This document shows, in pieces, positions 32,656-40,851 of a DNA stretch of 64,000 nucleotides. Position 1 is the first letter of the stretch; each line of letters starts with the position of its first letter. This stretch comes from Prorocentrum cordatum (taxonomy: Eukaryota > Sar > Dinophyceae > Prorocentrales > Prorocentraceae), in contig CAUYUJ010001445.1 in NCBI GenBank assembly GCA_963575745.1, positions 25,001-89,000 on the forward strand, in the 5' to 3' direction. Below the pieces are notes generated by a model. The model made no database searches, was not told where the DNA came from, and saw only the letters and a list, made by a program, of their open reading frames with translations. The translations under genes and the position numbers were made by a program.

Positions 32656-32730
32656 CTGGATCTCCAGCGCGTCCTCGAGGTGACGCCTGATGATCGAGTC
32701 ATCCACATCCTCCACGTCTTCTTCATCGAC
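32656..32730 (-). CDS. Exon of minus-strand gene, acidic
   Basis: Acceptor GGTAG, then VDEEDVEDVDDSIIRRHLED, ALEIQ. It may end at a GA-type donor after CAG or run on about 25 codons. Lies 490 bases upstream of the 370-codon frame and shares its acidic character. Confidence 0.5.
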
Positions 32731-32809
32731 CTACCACCCTGCGTTTGTCTCTCGCGCCCTCGGGCAGAGAAGACGAGGTCGGATGCCCTGGGGCAGGAAA
32801 GGTGACACC

Positions 32810-33150
32810 GATGTACATATACCTACATACTGACACCCATACATACAAACGCACAAACATTCGCACGTACATACATGCAAATATACATACACACAAACAT
32901 ATCTACCTATCTACACACATGCATACCTACAAACATACATACAAACAACCATGCATACAACCATGTATACCTACATCCATACATACATATATACATACAT
33001 ATAGACATATATGTTTGTATATATATATACATAGCTACATAGCTACAGAACTGCAAACATGCATACCTACACACACCCATACATACATACATACATCACG
33101 CATGCATACATGCACGCCCATGCAGGTATATTTACACATACGCACAATGT
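32810..33150. repeat. (ACAT)n microsatellite
   Basis: ACAT/ACAA/ATAC tetramers over about 340 bases, in an inferred intron. Confidence 0.9.
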
Positions 33151-33268
33151 TGCGCACAGTGTGATCGGAATGCGTGATGCAACATGAGCGTTCCGCCAAA
33201 TGACGCATGCGCACGAAGCTGCTGGCAACGCTGACTCTCCGACTATCGCTCCCCAGCGGCCCCCTAAC

Positions 33269-33363
33269 CTCGGCGGAGCCGAGCTGGGAATTCCGCGCGC
33301 GCTGCCAGTGGGCGAAGCCGATGCGGAAGGCGCGGGAGTTCAGGTACCTCGCGCCGCTCTCGT
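33269..33363 (-). CDS. Exon of minus-strand gene
   Basis: Reads ESGARYLNSRAFRIGFAHWQ, RARNSQLGSAE and ends at GAG|GTTAGG, a good GT donor. The acceptor is the TAG at 33366-33364. Aromatic and basic residues in a repeat-free stretch beside (CT)n. Confidence 0.55.
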
Positions 33364-33369
33364 CTATCT

Positions 33370-33371
33370 CG

Positions 33372-33425
<54 letters not shown>

Positions 33426-33470
33426 ATCTATCTATCTCTCTCTCTCTCTCTCTCTCCCTCTCTGTCTTTC
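33370..33470. repeat. (CT)n microsatellite
   Basis: TCTC dinucleotides interrupted by TATC, immediately upstream (minus sense) of an exon acceptor, where it also supplies a purine-rich sense strand. AC/AT tracts continue at 33530-33780. Confidence 0.9.
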
Positions 33471-33896
33471 TCTCATTCTCGCCCTCCCTCATTCGAAGGG
33501 TGATTGCGCGCATGTGCGCTACGTGCGTGCACACATATATATATGTACACACGACGCTGATATCTATACATGTCTGTGCGTGTGCCAACACGCATACATG
33601 TATATATATATATGTATGTAGTATATACATATATACGCGCGGGTGCACCCGCGCGTGCGTTTGCATGGGGGAGTGGGTCCGCACATTCGTGCCATCGTTC
33701 GCACATGCGCCGACATATATACATTTATGTTTATATATGCACATTTATACGTATATGTATATACATGTGTATATAATGCACGCAGGCACTCGCGCGCGCG
33801 CAACTGGCCCCCACACGCATGTCCCGCGCACGCACAACCCACTCATCATCCAGCCCCTCCTCGACACTGCATCTGCGCATGTGGCGGCGTGCTGGC

Positions 33897-33991
33897 CTGT
33901 GGCCAGCGATGAACTTCGTCGGCGGCTTCTTTCCCTTCACCTGCTTGTACTGGACCGCGAGCGTCTGCTGGAAGGCCGCCGTCCAAATCGC
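33897..33991 (-). CDS. Exon of minus-strand gene
   Basis: Acceptor GATAG, then AIWTAAFQQTLAVQYKQVKG, KKPPTKFIAGH and an AG|GC donor. Protein-like and basic; family unknown. Confidence 0.55.
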
Positions 33992-34008
33992 CTATCACGC
34001 GACAAGGA

Positions 34009-34012
34009 TCGC

Positions 34013-34048
<36 letters not shown>

Positions 34049-34180
34049 CATCATCCTCATCATCCTCATCATCAGCATCAACATCTTCATCATCATCATC
34101 ATCACCATCAGCAACACCATCACCATCACCACCAGCACAGTCACCATCATCATCATCATCAGCATTATCAGCATCATCAT
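34009..34180. repeat. (CAT)n microsatellite
   Basis: CAT/CAC triplets, with further CAT-rich sequence to about 34450. Confidence 0.9.
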
Positions 34181-34542
34181 TGTGAGCGGTACCACCGCCA
34201 GCACCAACTGCATCAAACCCACCAGCATCGTCAACATCATTCGCATCATGACCATCACTAACATCAGCAGCTTTGTCGTGGACCACACTGGCTTGCATCG
34301 TCACCGCCATCGCAACACGCATCATCACCGTCGCCGTCATCGCGTTCGCTCGTCGGCAACATCGTCACCACACGAATCAGCATCATTAGTAGCATCACCA
34401 CTATCGCCATCATCGGCCTCATCCTCATCACCATCATCAACATCCGCATCGACGACGGGTGAGAGATAATTGCGAAGACGGCTCTCATTCGCACAGTCTG
34501 AAAACATGGCACTGCGACACTGAATGCAGAACACCCACTTTT

Positions 34543-34574
34543 AGGGATCAGCACTCGGGCCAGTGCTGATCCCT
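34543..34574. repeat. Hairpin, 13-bp perfect stem
   Basis: AGGGATCAGCACT (34543-34555), six-base loop CGGGCC, AGTGCTGATCCCT (34562-34574). In an inferred intron. Confidence 0.8.
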
Positions 34575-34832
34575 ACCAAATTGCTTGCACGGCTATCTTA
34601 TGTTTATCCAGCAATCCTGGAGATGGACACCCATCACCATCATCATCGACACTCGCCCTCACCGTAACCAGTCCTCTTCCCCTCGCTGCTTCCTCATCGG
34701 ATACTCCTCTTCTCATTGCTCCCCGTTCCTCCTGCTCTCCCCCCTTCCCCTTTGTCCTGCCCCGCCACCCCTCCCCATCCTCAAGGAAGCCAACCTCCTC
34801 CATCTCTCTAGTCCTCCCTCCCCGCGATGGGC

Positions 34833-34913
34833 CTCCATGTTGCTCTGACAGAAGCGTCCGCCCTTGGTGATCCTGTCCATGGCCGCGTAGGTGCGCTCGA
34901 ACGCCTCGCACCC
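34833..34913 (-). CDS. Exon of minus-strand gene
   Basis: Reads CEAFERTYAAMDRITKGGRF, CQSNMEAH-like sequence ending at GAG|GCCC (a GC donor). The acceptor is one of two AGs near 34913 or 34905. Strongly protein-like. Confidence 0.55.
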
Positions 34914-35156
34914 CCTCCCCCCCCCATCGCTTGCATCCTCGATCGTTCCTGGATAGCGCCTGCGCCAGTGCCATCACGGTCGTCACGATCGTCATCGTGA
35001 CCGTCGTTGTGACGGTATTCTTGACAGTACGTCGCCGTGAGTCATGGCGACGGTCAAGATGGCGATCATGACGACAACGATGGCACCGCCCTCTGTCGTC
35101 ACTTCGACCCTCCGCTCCGCTCGGCGTTCAGTCCTCATCTGTCTCCTCTTCGCTAC

Positions 35157-35279
35157 CCCCCTTCTGCTCGAGATCTGCCGCGGGCCCCCGCCCCCCAGGC
35201 GCCGTCAGTTGCTCGACGATGGGCCGCGTGTTGCCCCGCGGGGCGCTGTAGCGCGCGAAGTACGGGATGTTCATGAAGC
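35157..35279 (-). CDS. Exon of minus-strand gene
   Basis: Acceptor GTGAG, then FMNIPYFARYSAPRGNTRPI, VEQLTAPGGRGPAADLEQKG and a GTAGCG donor. Non-repetitive, with FMNIPYFARY especially unlikely by chance. Confidence 0.6.
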
Positions 35280-35309
35280 CTCACGATCGGGGCCATCACC
35301 GATCCCTTT

Positions 35310-35470
35310 CTCGACCCATGGAGTCTCTCATCCTCGTCCTCATCCTCATCCTCATCCTTACCTCCATCCTCATCCTCATCCTCGTCCTCATCACTGATGT
35401 CTCCTCACCTCCATCCTCATTATCATCCCCATCCCTACCCTCCTCCTCACCCCTACTCTCATCCTAACCT
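35310..35470. repeat. CTCATC hexamer tract
   Basis: CTCATC/CTCCAT words, imperfect, extending weakly to about 35600. Confidence 0.8.
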
Positions 35471-35752
35471 TCCTCTCATATGTACACATCCTTACCCTCG
35501 CTCTTACATCGTCCTCCTACTCTGTTCATCCCACATCTCATCATACACCTTAGCACTCACCTCATCTTAACCTCCTGCTTGCCCTTGTCGCCCTCATCGC
35601 TGTGTTCCTCGCTATCTCGTTCCTCATCGACTCCCCCTTGAACCTTCACGCTGCTACTCGAGTGCCCCCATCTCCTTACTTAACACATGTCCCCAACATC
35701 ATTTCATCATCCTCACTTCGTCCTTATCCTCCTCATCGGTGCCCCTTCGGGC

Positions 35753-35798
35753 CTTGGATCATGGGGGCCGTCGCATCGTCGATCTGCGTGGTCAGCGC
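35753..35798 (-). CDS. Short exon of minus-strand gene
   Basis: CGCCAG acceptor, ALTTQIDDATAPMIQ, then AAG|GC donor. Only 46 bases, supported by its position between two better exons. Confidence 0.4.
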
Positions 35799-36008
35799 CT
35801 GGCGCCGCGAGAGGGGAGATGCCCAGGTACCGTGCGTTCCCCTTCCCCTTATTCGTTCTCGTCCTCCACTCCCCCACTCCCTGTCGATCTCCCTCCTCCT
35901 CCCCCCCCCCCTCGCCCCCCGTTCCTCGTCAAATTCCAGGCCTGGCGTCTCCGCGACCGTCTCCTTCGAATCTCATTTGCCCTCCCCAATCCCCCCCGCG
36001 CGCGGCGC

Positions 36009-36074
36009 CTGCGCCAGCGCTGGCATGCCATGCAGCTCGGCGCCCTTCTGGTGGCGGGGGGGCGTCGCCACGGC
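36009..36074 (-). CDS. Exon of minus-strand gene
   Basis: TTCCAG acceptor, AVATPPRHQKGAELHGMPAL, AQ, then CAG|GC donor. In frame without stops for a further 11 codons. Confidence 0.5.
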
Positions 36075-36175
36075 CTGGAACCGGGAGGGGGGGGGGGGCA
36101 TGTGCTGATCGAGGCGGGTCGAGGGAGGCGACGACAGGGTAGGAGGACGATCGGGGAGGATTGGGTCGTGGAGGC

Positions 36176-36262
36176 CTTCAGCATGCCCGAACGAAGCGCC
36201 ATCGCGCTAGTCTGCAGGCTCTCCTCGATGGCGACGCGCCCAGGCGCCCCGACAGAACAATG
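36176..36262 (-). CDS. Exon of minus-strand gene, nearest to LINE 3' end
   Basis: Reads APGRVAIEESLQTSAMALRS, GMLK and ends at AAG|GC. Its 5' edge lies within 30 bases of the (TCA)n tail of the lower-GC island; either the acceptor is immediately upstream or the insertion clipped the exon. Confidence 0.5.
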
Positions 36263-37035
36263 GGCTTGGTGATGATGATGATGATGAAGCGCCTTGAAAG
36301 GTCGGTCCTCCCAAAACACAAACCTGAGAAGCCACCAATACGCCAAGTGCGTACGGTAGAGAAAGAAAGAAAAGGGGAGAGAGGCAGGAGAGGAAAGAGG
36401 CGGAGAAAAGGTTAAGCCCAACCCAGGATTGAAACCCATGATACTGAAAGAAATCATGAATGAAAGACTGTCCAATATCCCAAATGAATCCCACCACTAG
36501 ATCCCTCTTGTGTTGAATGAAGACGAGAAACATAATGAAAGAGGTGCCCGAATTTGACTAACAAGATCTCGAGTGACAATTGGGGCCCAACCTTGGAAGC
36601 ACATGGTCCCAAGGTCTAAAGTAAGAGGTGAAGAAAACTTCCATTAAGTCCCATGAAACCCATTGAACATGAGTAGTGGTCAAGGCTGATATATATGACT
36701 AAAAGAGAATCTGAATGATAAACTGAATGTCCCAAGCACGCAATGAACCCAGAAGATACGGAGGCACGCAAGATGAACTGTCAAAGCTGAATGAGATCCC
36801 AACCGTGAGAGCCCACACCAGGCATGTCGAGGCATATGGAATATGGGTGAATTCAAACGAATATGGAGAACGCAAGGTGGCTGGAAATGTTTATAACCTT
36901 TTGTATTTTGCAAACCACCATCGTAGAAATACATGCAAGAGAGCTTGAGAGAGACTGAGAGTCCTCCAAAAGCCGCAGGCCCACGCACCGCGGACACCAG
37001 AAGATTCCAGTCTGAGGGAGTCTTAGGAATGCTCT

Positions 37036-38985
37036 TCAGCCGTACCTCCAACGCCACTTTTCCACGAAGAAATCTCCATCCCACCAGTAATCGGACAAGT
37101 ACCATACAACTGGGTGAGGCCAGCCCGAATCGGGATCGATCCACGTGTCAAAGTACTCCGTATTCCACACTTTGGTGTAGACCTCGTCAACTTCGCAGTA
37201 GTTCCACATTCCGCCCGAGCCGTGTGTCCACTTGAGACGCTTCTTGGCAGCAAGCTTGACTGGAAGGCAGCGTTTAGCCATCCCCTGGAGTTGGAGGTTT
37301 CCCAGCCGTCTCAGACAAGAGCTCCAGTAAGGATTTGAGGCGAAACGGCTACTGACCCGCAACAAATTCTGTCCAAGGAACTCTACGAACCCTTTCATCG
37401 GGACCCCGAACGTTGACATACAGACCATGATAGCCGCTGTCCCGGCAAGCTTTGAAGTATGGGATTTTGCACCAGTCATATGTGAAATGAGAACCACCAA
37501 GGCCCGACGGTATAAGAAACCGAGCCGGCAACTTGACCACCCTTCGGAATAGTAGCGGGGAGCAGTATGAAAGTGCCTGTTAGACCTGCAAAGCTTCCCC
37601 TGAAAGATAACGTAAGGATCCGAAGCCGTGTGATGTAGCATACCGAAAGCTTGAGCCCGAGACTGCAGGAGCCGACAGGGGTCATGGGGAAAGCAGGGGT
37701 CCATCCCCCCAAACCCAAGGGAGGAAAACAGACGCCGAGGCCCAAGGACTCAGAGGCTTCCTGAGGAGGGAAGGATTGTTGCGAAGCCACGGTATCCCTA
37801 AGATCGAATGGATCGAGCGGGTCCCAGATAGAATCGCACAAGTGACATCTCCTGGTGTCAGCCAATCCACTAGGTGGTAGGCAGAAGAAGGGAGAGGAGA
37901 TCCCAATGGGGTCTCGATTCAGACCCAAATGCAAATTCCGTGAGGCGTAAAATGCCACGGCTCCACTAGTATTGAAGCCTGTTCTCTGAGGCCGCAATTA
38001 GGTAAGAGACCCAGACCTCTGAAGATTCCGTAACATTAAATTTGTGCACTTGCATTCCGTGAAACATTGCCACGGCAAACCTCCGAGTATAGGGCGCACA
38101 TGGGCCACGAAAAAGGCGACGGTCTTTCCCGGTCCTAGCAAAAGACCCATGTTGATCGACAAACGTCAAAATTGACCGAATGGAGCAGATGATGGGAGAG
38201 ATCCCCTGAATTACGTTCCAGAACCGATCTGGGTCAACATACCCCGCTCCCAACCCAAGCTCCATCAAATCTCCAATAAGCTCTAGCCATCGAGAAGTGT
38301 CGGGTTCCCTATTCCAACGCTCGCGTACCATCCTCTGTACATCGGTGACACGACCAGCGATTGAGCGAAGCTCCTTCATGGGTTTAGACGAGGCCCTGGT
38401 AGGCTGTCGTCTTTGAAGATACCTGGCCATTTGACCCCATATATTCCACCAGACTGTGCAAATGAAATTCCCAGGGTCCGACCAGCGATTGTCGTAGAAC
38501 ACTGCGCCTTTGTATGACATCGTCTTGATCTGTACAAAAGACATAGAGCGCACTGCGATTCCCACGATCCCAATAAGGTTCTTGCATGCTTCACTTGAGA
38601 AGAATTCCTCAAAGAGATTCCATAGCTGCCTGAGAGGTATCTCGAATTCACGCCCCTTCTCATACATGTGGAGAGTGACGCATTTCTGTGGATTGTATGA
38701 ACCTGAATTTACAGGAGCGATCTCGGAACTTTCAATTGCCAGTGCACGTGGGCAGGCGGATGCCCATGCCTCGAAGACACAACACTGGAGAGATTTTGAA
38801 TTCCATGGCCTGACGACCCTCTGAGGGGCAAGCATGAGAGTGTGTTCCCAGATAACTTGAGAAGGGGTTGTAGCAGAACGAGGTAAGCGGATTGAACCAA
38901 AATGACTACAGAAAAGCACCAGGACACCAAGACAACCGACAGATGTGAAACCATTAGATGGTGAGACAGAGATGAGAGGTACACT
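37036..38985 (-). pseudogene. Unidentified coding block with several frameshifts
   Basis: Frame one (38985-37966): YNPQKCVTLHMYEKGREFEI, LWNLFEEFFSSEACKN, WSDPGNFICTVWWNIWGQMA, RWLELIGDLMELGLGAGYVD. Frame two (about 37995-37680): RTGFNTSGAVAFYASRNLHL and CHLCDSIWDPLDPFDL. Frame three (37540-37349): FTYDWCKIPYFKACRDSGYH, VNVRGPDERVRRVPWTEF. Back to the first frame (about 37350-37036): WTHGSGGMWNYCEVDEVYTK, WNTEYFDTWIDPDSGWPHPV. Sense is continuous across at least three frame changes, so it once encoded one protein of roughly 600 residues. I recognise no family. Base composition matches the LINE, suggesting shared ancestry or travel. Confidence 0.45.
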
Positions 38986-39004
38986 TTATCAGGGATCGGA
39001 CGGC

Positions 39005-39535
39005 AGTCATCGTCCTGGCCAACGAAGTGAGATTAACAATCCCAGGCCAAACCCATTTGTACTGAGGTGAAGAAGCAAACTAAGCGCAAAGCGACCCCAC
39101 GTAGAAACTTGTCACTTCGAGGCTGTGGGCAAAGAGCGAGAATCAACCCCACTACTTGGCCCCGACAACCAAATTGAGAAGAACATGATGCAATCCTAGC
39201 TCATGAGAAATGACCTGAAGGCCCCATGAAAAGAAGCACCTGTAATCCCAGAAATTCCCAGATTGAACCGAGAGTCATCGTCCTGGCTAACGTGATGAAA
39301 TTAACAATCCCAGCCAAGCCCATTTTGAACTGAAGTGAAGGACCAAACTAAGCGCAAAGCCCAAGTTGAGACTTGTCACGTCGAGGCTGTGGGCGAAGAG
39401 CAGGAAACGACCCCACTGCTTTGGCCCTGACAGTCGAATTGAGGAGAACAGGAAGTAATCCCAGCCCCAGAGAAATGATCTGGGGGCCCAATAAAAGCCC
39501 TAGTAATCCCAGATTATTCCCAGATTGAACCAAGA
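39005..39535. repeat. 268-bp imperfect tandem duplication
   Basis: AGTCATCGTCCTGG at 39005 recurs at 39273. Landmarks AACTAAGCGCAAAG, ACTTGTCAC and CGAGGCTGTGGGC keep nearly the same spacing, and both copies end in CCCAGATTGAACC. It lies directly downstream of the retroelement's last open frame. Confidence 0.85.
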
Positions 39536-39594
39536 AATGAGCTGCGGGCCCAAAGGACTGAAACACTTGAGCCGTATCTTCGGAACTGCTTCGA

Positions 39595-40851
39595 TCACAT
39601 CAGGAAGCGGGGTTTGCAAAGCAGATGGCACCTTACATTTGCTCCGTTACTCCCAGACTCCACCGTGATAAGATCTCCCACATCTTCAAACATATCCTTA
39701 ATGAAGAGGAGGGCCACAATGCAGCTGCCAGCAAAGATCTGCGATTTGTCATGGAGCCTCTCCTTCTTTGGGCAGACCTCTGGGCCAATGAAGGCCTCTT
39801 TGGTGTAAAAGCGCGCATTGAACAAATGAATGTCCTTGAAACGAAACGTGTTGAGCCCAAAGTGCCAAAGAATCTTCGTGACGTCCCTGGTGGTGAGATA
39901 TCCGTGCTCTCCCAAGACCGGAATACTGTCTGAAACCAAGGGACCTTGATTGTCAATGATGAAAGGCGTCAGCTCACGAACTGTGATGATTTGGAAGTGT
40001 TCCCCGACCTTGGCCTTGAAGGCATTCAAACCTGTGAGCTGGGGTACGAAAACCATAATGCAACGCCTTGAGCTCGTGTGGTCTGTGCCGCCCTTCGGAG
40101 CGAAAATTGGGCAGCCTGAGTGGTCGTATTCCAACTGAGACTTCAGCACTGGTGGACCCAACTTGCTGATCCAGGGCTTCTTGTCCTGTTCCCAGCTTTT
40201 GGGAGCAGGCTGCGACCTCCGGTCAGGCGAGTCAACCTCCGCTTCAGATCCAGAGGTAGAGCTCCTAGAGTCTGAGCCCCCCGAAGACGGTGGGGAGGGT
40301 CTGACAGGCGCTTCCTCTCGGTAGTCCTGTGTCTCTGGCAAGGCCTCGTCTGGCTCTGGCTTGGGCCCCGACTCACCACCCTGCAATTGTTTCTTGAACC
40401 CACCTGAGAACTGCATCTTCCTGGCAATCGGTGATCGGCTCCGAGACAAAGAGTCTCCCCTGTGCACAGGTGCTGGTGGCGGGGTAGGGAGCACCCTGGG
40501 TTCGCGAGGGTCAGCACCTGACGATGCTTTGGCCTTGAGGCCCTGATTCTTGATCTCGACCGTCCTTGCTTGGTCCTCCTTTTTCTGCTCGAGCTTCTTC
40601 TGCAGCTTGACTTTCTTCTCATTCGTGGTAAGCATGGGCTTCGGCTCCATCTTATCCAGACGCTTCCGAGCCCAACGATCTAAGGCGTGGCGATCGAATC
40701 CAAAGAAAAGGGGAATTGTCGGCTGAATCTGATTCCCAACCAAATCCAGATCCTGAGAGTAGCAGGTGTCCGTGGTGAAAAGAAAGGTAGCCCCGCTGGG
40801 CGCAGTACGGTAACAAATGTGAGTCTGGATCACGCCAGACAAAGCCAATGG
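39595..40851 (-). CDS. Retroelement C-terminal extension (ORF3), in frame after UAG
   Basis: This frame continues directly from the RT frame after a UAG stop (40854-40852) and ends at TGA 39597-39595, 418 codons. The N-terminal part includes Lys/Arg-rich KVKLQKKLEQKKEDQ and an RSRSP patch, with a Pro/Ser/Glu linker. The last 200 residues are ordered: YDHSGCPIFAPKGGTDHTSS, RRCIMVFVPQLTGLNAFKAK, ITVRELTPFIIDNQG, ILWHFGLNTFRFKDIHLFNA. No ATG lies between the UAG and the first ordered region except one about 67 codons in, so read-through or re-initiation would be needed. The domain is unknown to me; RNA binding is possible from the basic part only. Confidence 0.55.
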   Translation of the reverse strand, partial: PLALSGVIQTHICYRTAPSGATFLFTTDTCYSQDLDLVGNQIQPTIPLFFGFDRHALDRWARKRLDKMEPKPMLTTNEKKVKLQKKLEQKKEDQARTVEIKNQGLKAKASSGADPREPRVLPTPPPAPVHRGDSLSRSRSPIARKMQFSGGFKKQLQGGESGPKPEPDEALPETQDYREEAPVRPSPPSSGGSDSRSSTSGSEAEVDSPDRRSQPAPKSWEQDKKPWISKLGPPVLKSQLEYDHSGCPIFAPKGGTDHTSSRRCIMVFVPQLTGLNAFKAKVGEHFQIITVRELTPFIIDNQGPLVSDSIPVLGEHGYLTTRDVTKILWHFGLNTFRFKDIHLFNARFYTKEAFIGPEVCPKKERLHDKSQIFAGSCIVALLFIKDMFEDVGDLITVESGSNGANVRCHLLCKPRFLM

